From positions 1 through 40,529 of the forward strand of contig VXMR01000086.1 of assembly GCA_009841005.1 (NCBI GenBank): DNA of 40,529 nt, written 5' to 3'. Under the pieces are notes generated by a model. It was given only the letters and a program-made list of their open reading frames with translations, did no database searches and was not told the DNA's origin. Origin of the DNA: Gemmatimonadales bacterium. Its GTDB lineage: Bacteria; Gemmatimonadota; Gemmatimonadetes; Palauibacterales; Palauibacteraceae. The translations under genes and the position numbers were made by a program. Of the stretch, positions 32,563 through 40,529 are shown piece after piece (the stretch's first letter is position 1; every line of letters starts with the position of its first letter).

Positions 32563-33740
32563 GATTCCTTGAGGATGAGATGCTCCCGCCCCACGACCTG
32601 AACGCCGGCTCCCGCCTGATGTGAGGCCGCCTGATGTGAGGCCGCCTGGAGGACGAGTCGCGAGTCGAGCGCGACGACGCCCCGTCCGACCAGCGATTCA
32701 TCGAGCGCCCGAACTTCGACCACGTCGCCCCGCCGGAACGCGCCGTCCGCCCGCGCGACATCCCCGGCCCGCAGCGGCTCGCCGCTCCGTAGACGTTCCT
32801 CTGCGCCCTCCGCCAGGACCAGCGTCCCGCGCGGGTGTGAACAGTAGGCGATCCAGCGGCTGCGCGAGGAGAGGGCGGCGCGCGGCGGGATCCACGTTCC
32901 CTCCTCCTCGCCGGCCAGCACGCGGTCGAGCGCGCCCGGATCGACCCCCGAAGCGATGACGGTGTGGCAACCCCCGCGCGACGCGACGCGGGCCGCCTCC
33001 AGCTTGCTCGCCATCCCGCCCCGGCCGAGCCCGGAGCGCCCGTCCACGTCGAGTCCGTGTTCATCGGGCCGGTCGATCCGGCCGACGAGCCTCGCGTCCG
33101 GGTCGCGTCTGGGATCGGCCGTCATGACGCCCGGAACGTCCGTGAGGAGCACGATGAGATCCGCCGCCAGTTCGCTCGCGACCAGCGCCCCGAGCCGGTC
33201 ATTGTCGTCGAAGATCGGCCGCTTGCCCGTTCCCCGATACACGCGATCGTTCAGCGAGATCGCGTCGTTCTCGTTCACGACGGGGACGACGCCGAGCCGG
33301 AACAGACTCTGGAGCGTCTCGTGCAGGTTCAGGTAGCGCACCCGGTCGTCGAAGTCCGTCCACGTGATGAGGATCTGCGCGCAGGTGACGCCTAGCCGGG
33401 CAAACCCCTGCTGGTAGAGTTCCATGAGCCGGCTCTGGCCGATCGCGGCGCACGTCTGCTTCAGCGAGGCCGTCTCGGGCGGCTCCGGGAGCTGGAGGGC
33501 GACGCGTCCCAGGCCCACCGCTCCCGAAGTCACGATGAGGACCTCCCGGCCCTCCCGCCGCAGGCGGCTCGCGCTCTCCACGACGCGGAAGAGGCGGGAG
33601 AGGGCAATCGTCCCATCGTCGTGCGTGACGACGCCCGTCCCCACCTTGAGTACGACGCGGTCGGCCGTCGCGATCGCCTGGCGCGTCACGGCCGGCGCGA
33701 CGGCGCCGTCGGGGGTCGAGACTGGTTGGAGCTGGCTCAC
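32559..33740 (-). CDS. proB: Glutamate 5-kinase with PUA domain
   Basis: First step of proline synthesis: phosphorylates glutamate. The 393-residue protein has an amino-acid kinase domain (VVLKVGTGVVT, TSGAVGLG, NENDAIS, FDDNDRLGALVA, LLTDVPGV, GRGGMASKLEAA) and a C-terminal PUA domain (about 285-393, as in E. coli ProB). The start is GTG 33738-33740, with GAGG ten bases upstream; the longer frame has a non-homologous Arg-rich stretch. The sequence near its end holds a tandem ASHQA duplication. Feedback inhibition by proline is expected for the family. Confidence 0.95.
   Translation of the reverse strand: MSQLQPVSTPDGAVAPAVTRQAIATADRVVLKVGTGVVTHDDGTIALSRLFRVVESASRLRREGREVLIVTSGAVGLGRVALQLPEPPETASLKQTCAAIGQSRLMELYQQGFARLGVTCAQILITWTDFDDRVRYLNLHETLQSLFRLGVVPVVNENDAISLNDRVYRGTGKRPIFDDNDRLGALVASELAADLIVLLTDVPGVMTADPRRDPDARLVGRIDRPDEHGLDVDGRSGLGRGGMASKLEAARVASRGGCHTVIASGVDPGALDRVLAGEEEGTWIPPRAALSSRSRWIAYCSHPRGTLVLAEGAEERLRSGEPLRAGDVARADGAFRRGDVVEVRALDESLVGRGVVALDSRLVLQAASHQAASHQAGAGVQVVGREHLILKES
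32614..32643. repeat. In-frame 15-bp tandem duplication in proB
   Basis: Two exact copies of GCCTGATGTGAGGCC (32614-32628 and 32629-32643), followed by a partial third. Read on the minus strand they encode a duplicated ASHQA in the PUA domain of ProB. Likely replication slippage; a strain-level length variant. Confidence 0.8.
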
Positions 33741-33941
33741 GTCGAACGCCTCACAGCGGGACCGGGACCGACAGCCGGCCGCGGGGCCGGCGGAAGGCCA
33801 CCAAAGGTACACCGGCGCCACCCCCGCACCAGTCCCCGGAGCGGGCCGTTGCACACCACGCTCCGACGCACGACGCTTCGGAGGCGGGAGCGGGACGGGG
33901 CGGAGAATCGCGGCGGGGCGTCAGCGGAGGGCAGAGTTCGC
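33741..33941. other. 201-base gap between divergent proB and exonuclease genes
   Basis: The gap holds the divergent control region. The exonuclease side carries GGAGGG (33926-33931) ten bases before its GTG. I see no clear -10 or -35 pair, repeat or small gene, and the shadows on both strands are Arg/Pro-rich noise. Confidence 0.3.
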
Positions 33942-34832
33942 GTGCAGGTCCACCTCATCGACGGCACCTACGAGTTGTTCCGGCACTTCTACGGCGCACC
34001 GTCGGCGAAGAACGCCGGAGGCCACGAGGTGGGGGCGACGCGCGGGGTCGTGAATTCGATGCTCGGCCTCCTCGAGGGCGGCGCCACGCACGTCGCGATC
34101 GCCACCGACCGCGTCATCGAATCCTTCCGCAACGATCTGTGGCCCGGCTACAAGGACGGCTCGGGCATCGATCCGGCGCTCTACTCGCAGTTCCCGCTCG
34201 TCGATGAGGCGCTCGCCTCGGCGGGCTTCACCGTGTGGCCGATGGTGGGGCATGAGGCGGACGACGCGATGGCGTCCGGCACCGCGATGGCCGCCGCGGA
34301 CCCGCGCGTGGAGCGCGTCTTCCTCTGCACCCCGGACAAGGACCTCGCCCAGTGCGTGGAGGGCGACCGCATCGTGCAGTTCGACCGCCGACAGCGGCTC
34401 CTGCGCGACGAGGCCGGCGTCATCGAGAAGTTCGGGGTCCCTCCCGCCGCGATCCCCGACTGGCTCGCCCTGGTGGGAGACTCCGCGGACGGATTCCCCG
34501 GCATCCGAGGCTTCGGCGCCAAGACCGCCGCCGCCGTGCTCTCGCGTTACGGCCGCATAGAGGACATCCCCTCGGATGGAAAAGACTGGGATGTCTCCGT
34601 GCGCGGCCCCGAACGCCTCGCCCAGACGCTGCGCAACGGGCTCGATGACGCGCTCCTCTTCCGCCGCCTCGCCACGCTTGTCCGCGATGCCCCGGTCTCA
34701 GCGACCGTGGACGACCTCGAATGGACGGGCCCCCGCGACGATTTCGACCTCGTCGCGACGATCCTCGACGCCCCGGACCTTCCTGCTCGTGCAGGGCGCC
34801 TCGCTGCGGCGCGCCGGGAGCCAGCGGGTTAG
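33942..34832 (+). CDS. Stand-alone 5'-3' exonuclease (PolI N-domain/FEN-like)
   Basis: Structure-specific nuclease that removes RNA or flap 5' ends; the family includes the N-terminal domain of DNA polymerase I and ExoIX. The 296-residue protein has the N-terminal HLIDGTYELFRHFY, the acidic site text VGHEADDAMAS (E/D cluster near 105-108), CTPDKDLAQCV, and the helix-3-turn-helix GDSADGFPGIRGFGAKT with D180 and D183. No polymerase domain follows. GTG 33942 is supported by GGAGGG upstream. A separate polA is to be expected elsewhere. It ends at TAG 34830-34832, inside a small duplication. Confidence 0.9.
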   Translation: MQVHLIDGTYELFRHFYGAPSAKNAGGHEVGATRGVVNSMLGLLEGGATHVAIATDRVIESFRNDLWPGYKDGSGIDPALYSQFPLVDEALASAGFTVWPMVGHEADDAMASGTAMAAADPRVERVFLCTPDKDLAQCVEGDRIVQFDRRQRLLRDEAGVIEKFGVPPAAIPDWLALVGDSADGFPGIRGFGAKTAAAVLSRYGRIEDIPSDGKDWDVSVRGPERLAQTLRNGLDDALLFRRLATLVRDAPVSATVDDLEWTGPRDDFDLVATILDAPDLPARAGRLAAARREPAG

Positions 34833-34858
34833 TCGCCGATCGCGGTTAGTCGCTGATC
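34827..34858. repeat. 17-bp-period duplication covering both adjacent stop codons
   Basis: GGTTAGTCGCCGATC (34827-34841) and GGTTAGTCGCTGATC (34844-34858), 14 of 15 identical. The first copy supplies the exonuclease stop (TAG 34830-34832) and the second the stop of the convergent hydrolase (TAA, 34846-34848). Confidence 0.7.
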
Positions 34859-36375
34859 AGCGGCACGGCCTCCATCAGCAGGGCGATCGCGGCGTCCAGG
34901 TTCTCCCGGCCCGGACCGGCGCCCGTGTATTTTCCGAGGCGCGTGATGACGAGGCCGCGCGCCGGAATGAACACCGTGTACTGCCCGCCGGCGCCCGCGA
35001 ACCCGCCGTAGTCATCCTCGATGGGGAAGCCGAGGTCCTTCCACACGAAGCCGCCGCCGTACGTCGGGCGACCGTCCGCGATCCAGGCCGGGGCGATCTC
35101 CATCGCGTAGTCGACATAGCCCTCGGGGAGGATGCGCTCGCCCTCCCACACGCCGTCCTGCAGGTAGAGGTTGCCGAGCCGTGCCCAGTCGCGCGCGGAG
35201 CCGAACTCGTAGCCCTGCGTGAGGAAGTTCCCGTTCGGGTCCGTCTCCATGATGAAGTTCCGGATCCCGAGCTTGTCGAACAGGTTCCGCTGCGGGAAGG
35301 CGTGGTAGTCTTCGCCGCGCCCCTCCACGCCGAGGCGGGTCAGGTAGTTCGTCAGCGCCGGGTCGGTGTTCCGGTACCGTCCCACCGTGTTCGGCTCCCA
35401 CTGCTGCGGGCGGGTGGCCGCCCACTCGAAGGCGTTCTCGCCCGTGTAGAGGTAGAGGTGGTCGGGATACCCCATCTCTTCCGTATACCCCGGGTCCTGC
35501 GGCGCGACGATCCGGATCCCGCTCGACATGCGCATGATGTCGGCAATGCGGATGTTCTTCCTGTCATCGTCCTGCCATTCCGGGATCGGGGCGCGCTGCC
35601 ACAGGCCGTACACGCCCTGCTGGATGAGGACGGCCATGAACGTCCCGGTGAGCGACTTCCCCTTCGACCAGCTCTCGAACGGGGTGTGCATGTCGACGCC
35701 GGGGCCGTAGTCCTCGCCGATGATCCGCCCATTGTAGGTGACGACGAAGCCGAGCGTCATCCCCTCCTGGTCCATCGCGATCTCGACCGCCTGTCCGACC
35801 TTGTCCATGTCGATCTCGGGCGGGTACGGCTCGTCCGGGAGCACGTCCCCCATGGGCCACGGCGTGGTGGCCGGATCCGGGGTGTTCGGCTCGACGACGG
35901 TCGGGGTGAAGTAGATGGAGTCCTGGCCCAGCGGGTGCGTGATGCAGCCCTGGCTGCCGTACAGCTTTGCGGTGCGGGTGATGCCCGACCCGAGGGTGAG
36001 GCTCACCGTCTGCGCCTCCATGTCGACGACCGTGTCGACGACGGCGCCGCGGTGCTGGAAGGGCGCCGTGAAGCCGCCCACGTTCGCCGCCGCGTCGCGC
36101 CAGTCGAGTCCGGTGATGAAGGTCCCGGAGCAGAGCGTCTTCGCGAAGCCCGCCGTGTGGTGCACGATCGGCTCGCCCGGAGGCGGATCCCATTCCGTCG
36201 GAAGCTCAAGGGACTCGCCGCGCGCGATCACGCGCTCCATGAGGCTCTCGCCGGAGGCTTCGTCGCCACCGGCCTCGCCACCGTCCTCGGGCGCGCAGGC
36301 CAGAAGGCCGAACAGGGAGAGCGAAAGCGCACAGCAGAGGTGCGTCACGAATGTTCGATCAGGGGCGCGGCGCAT
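34846..36375 (-). CDS. Serine beta-lactamase-fold hydrolase, lipoprotein
   Basis: Exported hydrolase of the class C/6-aminohexanoate-oligomer or esterase-like family (PF00144 type). The 509-residue lipoprotein has a lipobox LLAC (C27), then a N-terminal domain of about 170 residues and the catalytic domain. The nucleophile S235 and general base K238 lie in SWSK (SxxK), with Y334-R-N336 in YRNTDP as the second motif. GAGG-x-x closes the site in place of KTG. ATG 36373-36375 is preceded by a strong GGAGGAC. It may cleave amides or esters rather than antibiotics. It lies next to the S9 peptidase, also exported and on the same strand, 116 bases apart. Confidence 0.88.
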   Translation of the reverse strand: MRRAPDRTFVTHLCCALSLSLFGLLACAPEDGGEAGGDEASGESLMERVIARGESLELPTEWDPPPGEPIVHHTAGFAKTLCSGTFITGLDWRDAAANVGGFTAPFQHRGAVVDTVVDMEAQTVSLTLGSGITRTAKLYGSQGCITHPLGQDSIYFTPTVVEPNTPDPATTPWPMGDVLPDEPYPPEIDMDKVGQAVEIAMDQEGMTLGFVVTYNGRIIGEDYGPGVDMHTPFESWSKGKSLTGTFMAVLIQQGVYGLWQRAPIPEWQDDDRKNIRIADIMRMSSGIRIVAPQDPGYTEEMGYPDHLYLYTGENAFEWAATRPQQWEPNTVGRYRNTDPALTNYLTRLGVEGRGEDYHAFPQRNLFDKLGIRNFIMETDPNGNFLTQGYEFGSARDWARLGNLYLQDGVWEGERILPEGYVDYAMEIAPAWIADGRPTYGGGFVWKDLGFPIEDDYGGFAGAGGQYTVFIPARGLVITRLGKYTGAGPGRENLDAAIALLMEAVPLISD

Positions 36376-36490
36376 GGGGTCCTCCGGATAAGGGTCGGCT
36401 CTGTCCGGCTGAACGTGCGCCGGACGAGGAAGGCTGACAAGCGGTCCGCCCGGCCCCGCTGTCGAGGCCGGGCGTTCCCGCGGGAACGTG

Positions 36491-38854
36491 CTACGGCTGG
36501 ACGATCCGGTAGTCGACCGGGGGCGCGGCGCCCATGAGGTGCTCGATGAAGTAGTCCCAGGTGCGCCGGATCAGGTACGGCTCGCGCGCGTAGCCGTGGT
36601 TCCGGTTCGGGAAAACAAGCATGTCGAACGTCTTGTTCGCCTCGATGAGGGCGTCGGCCACGAGCAGCGTCATGTTCGGGTGCACGTTGTCGTCCAGCGA
36701 CCCGTAATGGAGCAGCAGCTTCCCCTTGAGGTTCGAGGCGATGTTCTGGTTCGCCTGCGAGTCGAAGCTGTCCGTCCCGTCCGGGTTCCGTTCGAGCAGC
36801 CCGTGGTATTTCTCCCCCCACGGGAAGTGGTATCCGCGCTGGTCGTGATTCCCCGCCCCCGACACCGCGACCTTGAAGAAGTCCGGGAAGGTGAGGATGG
36901 CGTCGGTCGAGGAGAAGCCGCCCCCGGAGTGGCCGAAGATCCCTACCCGCTCGATGTCGATGGGATAGCGAAGGGCGAGCGCCTTGAGCGCCGAGACGTG
37001 ATCGGGGATTCCGTTGTCCCGCATGTTCCCGTAGTAGCTCTCGTGGAAGGCCTTGGAGCGGTACGGCGTGCCCATGGCGTCGACCGCGAAGGTGATGAAG
37101 CCGAGCTGGGCGAGCGCGTGGCCCTGGCCCCGCGGCCCGGAGGTGAAGCCGGGCGTGCGGATGGGGCCGATCTGGGGGCCCGGGTAGACGTAGTCGATGA
37201 CGGGATAGACGGCTCCCTCCTCCATGTTGGGGGGAAGCCAGAGATAGCCGTACACGTCCGTCACTCCGTCGCGCGCCTTCGCGGAGAAGCGCACCGGGGG
37301 CTCCCAGCCGGCTTCGAGGAGCGGGGAGATGTCCCCCTGCTCGACCGTCATCACGGGGCGTCCGGCGTCGTCCCTGAGGACGGTGACCGGTGCCGTCGAG
37401 CGGGTGGAGTACGTGTCCACGAAGTAGCGGCCGTCGGGTGAGGCGGAGACCGCGTGGTGGGCGTCCTCCGGCGAGAGGAGCGTCACCCCGCCGCCGTCGA
37501 GCGACGCTCGATAGAGGTGCTGCCGGTACGGATCGCGCCCGGGCTCGCGCCCCACGCCGGTGAAGTAGACCTGCCGCGCCGCCTCATCGACGGCGAGCAG
37601 CTGGACGACGAGCCAGGAGCCCTGCGTGATCCGGCTCTTCATCTCTCCGGTGGCGAGGTCGTGCAGGTAGAGGTGGCCCCAGCCCTCGCGCTCGGAGAAC
37701 CAGATGAACTCGCTCCCGTTGTCGAGCACGCGCCAGTTGTAGGGCGTGCGGAGCTGGTTCAGCTCCACCCAGGTGTCGCCGCTCTCGACGATGACCTTGC
37801 GCGATGCGCCCGTCGCGGCGTCGACCTCGACGAGCGTCTGGTTCCTGAAGTCGCGCGAATGGTGCGAGAAGTAGACGCGGGCGGCGTCCGGGGTCCATTG
37901 GGCGGCGTGCCAGGTCGTGTCCGCGCCGCCGAAGTAGCCGACGACGGGGTCGTAGTCGGCCGCCACGTGGGCTCCGGTCTCGGCGTCGAAGAGGTGGAGC
38001 TGCCAGGTGGGGACGATGGAATCGCCGGGGAGCGCGTAGCGGTAGCTGTGGAGGATCGGGCGCCCGGTCGCGGCCTCGAGCAGGTGGAGGTCCTCGACGT
38101 CGCGCTCGTCGTAGCGGTGCGTCGCGACCCGGCGGCCGTCGGGGGACCACTCGGCCACCGGGGGCGGCTTGAAGTCGCGGCGGCGGTTGGAGATCTCCTG
38201 ACAGCAGCCCTCCGGCGCGACGCCGTAGCCCCAGTGCAACTCTCCGTCCGTCGAGAGTTGGCGCTCCTCGTCGGAACCGGTGTCGCGGACCCACAGATTC
38301 TCGTCGCGCGAGAAGACGGCGAGCGCGCCATCGGGCGAATCGATTTCATGCGTCGCCCGCGCGACCGAGTCCGGACCGGTGCAGCGGTAGGCGCCGATGT
38401 CGCAGTCCCAGCGCTCGTGGGTGTCCGTCCAGAAGCGGATCCCGCCGGCCGCGTTGAACTCGAACTCGTCGAAGGGAAGATCCGTCGCTTCGTGGCTCGC
38501 GTCGGAAGCCTCGGAGAGGGCGGCGGCGAGCCGGTCGTGATCGAAGGCGGGCCGGCGGGTGCGGGCCGCGGCGTCGATCATGATGAACTCGTGGCCGCCG
38601 AAGACCTGGTTGCGGTACCAGAATCGGTTCGCGTCGACCCAGCGGGGGTTCACCGTGACGCCGGACGTGAGCTTCTCCGCGTGCCAGGGCAGGAACTGCT
38701 CGGCGCGCGCGTACTCGCTCGCGCTCACGGACTCCGGCTGGTAGGGCCGGGACTGGGCGACGGCTCCCGGCGGCAGCGCGGCAAGCACGAGGACGCCGCA
38801 CGCGAGGGCGGCGAGGGTGACGGGTGACGGGCGGCGAATCGAGAGACGTCTCAC
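36491..38854 (-). CDS. DPP4-type S9 family serine peptidase, exported
   Basis: Periplasmic or secreted oligopeptidase/dipeptidyl peptidase of 787 residues. The signal peptide covers about 1-33, ending AVAQ. The N-terminal beta-propeller holds many WSPDG/WTPD repeats, and the C-terminal alpha/beta-hydrolase domain has S643 in GHSGGG, D721 in GSLDDNVH and H753 in NRNHGYA. The spacing matches DPP4-like members. The start is GTG 38852-38854 with a strong AAGGAGG. It diverges from the sugar-type MFS symporter and probably supports peptide scavenging, together with the hydrolase downstream. Confidence 0.92.
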   Translation of the reverse strand: MRRLSIRRPSPVTLAALACGVLVLAALPPGAVAQSRPYQPESVSASEYARAEQFLPWHAEKLTSGVTVNPRWVDANRFWYRNQVFGGHEFIMIDAAARTRRPAFDHDRLAAALSEASDASHEATDLPFDEFEFNAAGGIRFWTDTHERWDCDIGAYRCTGPDSVARATHEIDSPDGALAVFSRDENLWVRDTGSDEERQLSTDGELHWGYGVAPEGCCQEISNRRRDFKPPPVAEWSPDGRRVATHRYDERDVEDLHLLEAATGRPILHSYRYALPGDSIVPTWQLHLFDAETGAHVAADYDPVVGYFGGADTTWHAAQWTPDAARVYFSHHSRDFRNQTLVEVDAATGASRKVIVESGDTWVELNQLRTPYNWRVLDNGSEFIWFSEREGWGHLYLHDLATGEMKSRITQGSWLVVQLLAVDEAARQVYFTGVGREPGRDPYRQHLYRASLDGGGVTLLSPEDAHHAVSASPDGRYFVDTYSTRSTAPVTVLRDDAGRPVMTVEQGDISPLLEAGWEPPVRFSAKARDGVTDVYGYLWLPPNMEEGAVYPVIDYVYPGPQIGPIRTPGFTSGPRGQGHALAQLGFITFAVDAMGTPYRSKAFHESYYGNMRDNGIPDHVSALKALALRYPIDIERVGIFGHSGGGFSSTDAILTFPDFFKVAVSGAGNHDQRGYHFPWGEKYHGLLERNPDGTDSFDSQANQNIASNLKGKLLLHYGSLDDNVHPNMTLLVADALIEANKTFDMLVFPNRNHGYAREPYLIRRTWDYFIEHLMGAAPPVDYRIVQP

Positions 38855-38996
38855 GGGATCCTCCTTGGTTTCTGACTCGGGGAAGAATAGACCGAAGCGT
38901 TCGCCGGCCGGTAGGGTTTCGGGGGTCGCCGCCGCCGTTGCGGAGTCGGACGAGGCGGCGCTAGCGTGCGCGCCGACCTCATCCGAGGAGTGTTCC

Positions 38997-40529
38997 GTGG
39001 ATACGACCTCGTCCTCCGTCCGCCCGAGGCGGCTCTTCCTGGCCAGTTGCGTGTCGCTGATCGCGACCTCCGTCACCTTCGCGGTGGTCGGGGCGGTCAT
39101 GCTCACGCTGAAGGGCGAATTCACGCTCACGAACTCCGATATCGGCTGGATCGCGGGCGCCGGAATCTGGGGCTTCGCCGTGTCGCAACTGGTGTTCGCG
39201 CCGTTCTGCGACACGCTGGGGATGCGGTTCCTGCTCCGGCTGGCCTTCGCGTGCCACCTGGTGGGGGCGGCCGTGCTCATCACGGCCGGCGGCTTCTGGC
39301 AGGCGTTCGCCGGGGCGCTGACGCTGGCGCTGGGGAACGGGCTCGTCGAGGCCGCCTGCAACCCGTTGGTGGCGGCGCTCTATCCGGAGGAAAAGACGGT
39401 CAAGCTGAACCAGTTCCACGTCTGGTTCCCGGGCGGGATCGTGATCGGCTCCGTGCTCGCCTTCGGCCTCGACTGGGCGGGGCTCACCGCGTGGCAACTG
39501 AAGATCGGCCTCATCCTCATCCCCACCCTCATCTACGGTCACCTGATGTGGCGGGAGGAGTTCCCGCCGACCGAGGGCGTGCGCGCCGGAGTCGGCATGA
39601 TGGAGATGTTCAAGGCCACGTTCATGACGCCGTTGATGATCCTGATGCTCTTCTGCATGGCCATCACGGCCTCGACGGAGCTGGGGCCGAACCGGTGGGT
39701 GCCCGCGGTGTTGGAGGCGGGCGGGATTCCGGGGATCCTCGTGCTGGCCTGGATCAACGGCCTGATGGCGATCCTGCGCTACAAGGCCGGGTTCGCGGTC
39801 GAGCGGCTCTCGCCGACCGGAGTGCTGTCGGCGAGTGCGGCGATCTCCGTCGTGGGACTGCTGTGGCTCAGCTACGCGGAGACGACGGTGATGGCGTTCA
39901 CCTCCGCGACCGTGTTCGCGGTCGGCGTGTGCTACTTCTGGCCGACAATGCTCGGCTTCGTGTCGGAGCGGGTGCCGCGTTCCGGCGCGCTCGGGCTGGG
40001 GATGATGGGGGCGACGGGGATGGCGGTCGTCGGGCTGTGGACGACGCCGTGGATGGGGCGGATCGCCGACGAGGTGGGGCACGAGCGGCTTCCGGCGGTC
40101 GAGACGCAGGCACTGTTCGCCGATGCGGCGGCGGCTTTCGCCGGGGCCGACGCGAGCACCGCCCCGGATCTGGCGGCGGCGGGCGAAGCGGTCGGTGAGG
40201 CACTCGCCGGGGTGGGGCCGGATGGCGCGCTGCCGGAGTCGGTCACGGCGAACGCGCTGCGGGCGATCATCAACTCCGGGGGCGATGAGGCGCTTGCGGA
40301 GCGAGCCAACGCGATCCTCGGGCCGGCGGACAACTATGGAGGTCGGGTCTCGTTCCGGTCCGTTCTGCCGTACACGGGAGCCCTCGTCTTCATCTTCGGG
40401 CTCCTCTATCTGCGGGACCGGCGCGCCGGCGGATATCGAGCCGTGCGGATCGGGGCGGGGGCGGGGGGGGGGGGGGGGGGCGGCCCCGCCCCCCCCGCCC
40501 AAGTAGTAATAGAAAAAAAAAACAAGCCA
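38997..40529 (+). CDS. FucP-like MFS proton symporter, C-terminus not reliable
   Basis: Inner-membrane transporter with about twelve helices starting MDTTSSSVRPRRLFLASCV, with a strong GAGGAG six bases before GTG 38997. It has the FHS/FucP-type texts IGWIAGAGIWGFAVSQLVFAPFCD and GNGLVEAACNPLVAALYPEEK, suggesting sugar or related solute uptake. About 100 residues between the tenth and last helices form a long acidic Ala-rich loop. The frame stays open through the poly-G region to the contig end, but the true protein probably ends soon after RAVRIG (about 40450); the last 70 bases look like an artefact. It diverges from the S9 peptidase. Confidence 0.8.
   Translation, partial: MDTTSSSVRPRRLFLASCVSLIATSVTFAVVGAVMLTLKGEFTLTNSDIGWIAGAGIWGFAVSQLVFAPFCDTLGMRFLLRLAFACHLVGAAVLITAGGFWQAFAGALTLALGNGLVEAACNPLVAALYPEEKTVKLNQFHVWFPGGIVIGSVLAFGLDWAGLTAWQLKIGLILIPTLIYGHLMWREEFPPTEGVRAGVGMMEMFKATFMTPLMILMLFCMAITASTELGPNRWVPAVLEAGGIPGILVLAWINGLMAILRYKAGFAVERLSPTGVLSASAAISVVGLLWLSYAETTVMAFTSATVFAVGVCYFWPTMLGFVSERVPRSGALGLGMMGATGMAVVGLWTTPWMGRIADEVGHERLPAVETQALFADAAAAFAGADASTAPDLAAAGEAVGEALAGVGPDGALPESVTANALRAIINSGGDEALAERANAILGPADNYGGRVSFRSVLPYTGALVFIFGLLYLRDRRAGGYRAVRIGAGAGGGGGGGPAPPAQVVIEKKNKP

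Noticed and set aside
1..40529. CRISPR arrays, tRNA/rRNA genes, transposases, phage genes, toxin-antitoxin pairs
   Set aside because: None seen on either strand by reading the sequence and frames.

Overview
The window is a GC-rich bacterial contig (I estimate about two thirds G+C or more, not counted) with dense, short-spaced genes and no stretch of more than about 210 bases without a gene. It is a diderm: it has a GT30-type Kdo transferase, several lipoproteins, secreted hydrolases, system I cytochrome c maturation genes and a DsbA/VKOR pair. The short primary-type sigma factor, the gene order and the protein variants suggest Gemmatimonadota. That placement is inference from family knowledge and was not tested by search.

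Layout. 1-863: tail of a cytochrome c maturation operon (a last few codons that could be ccmB, then ccmC and a 50-residue ccmD). 1023-2895: sigma-70 factor and an exported creatininase-family protein. 2911-9767, minus strand: a tightly packed cluster in the order gyrA, PLP-dependent threonine dehydratase/serine racemase-like enzyme, HAD phosphatase, an unrecognised tail-anchored protein, a membrane DsbA-like thioredoxin and VKOR. Junctions are overlaps or gaps of 17 bases or less, so one transcript led by gyrA is likely. 9895-11633: a divergent metallophosphoesterase and saccharopine-dehydrogenase-like reductase. 11654-11692: a perfect 16-bp inverted repeat between convergent genes. 11710-15635, minus: uvrA-family gene translationally coupled to a glycosyltransferase fused to a Rossmann-like domain. 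15711-17818, plus: ABC exporter with a small PLDc_N-type membrane protein. 17850-19169, minus: waaA/kdtA.

19220-21719, plus: an overlapping trio of D12-class adenine methyltransferase, lipoprotein aminopeptidase and a YggX-like protein with two CxxC pairs. 21741-24233, minus: leuS. 24380-25538: a divergent DoxX protein and V4R-like cysteine protein, flanked by near-identical 17-mers. 25594-26788, minus: a cation diffusion facilitator behind a small membrane protein. 26956-31256, plus: acetyl-CoA synthetase, MFS transporter, DUF1080 lipoprotein and a tiny membrane protein. 31231-33740, minus: proBA. 33942-34832, plus: stand-alone 5'-3' exonuclease. 34846-38854, minus: two exported serine hydrolases (beta-lactamase fold, then DPP4-type S9 peptidase). 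38997-end, plus: FucP-like MFS symporter running into what looks like an assembly artefact.

Most genes are housekeeping or accessory metabolism of known families. I see no phage, transposase, CRISPR, rRNA or tRNA, and no clear new defence or biosynthetic system. The points most worth a second look are the gyrA-led operon with its unknown tail-anchored protein, the leaderless-type promoters, the perfect palindrome at 11654-11692, the four-cysteine YggX relative and the orphan adenine methyltransferase. Coupling by four-base ATGA or GTGA overlaps recurs throughout, and GTG starts are common, so start sites were chosen on overlap and Shine-Dalgarno evidence rather than the longest reading frame.
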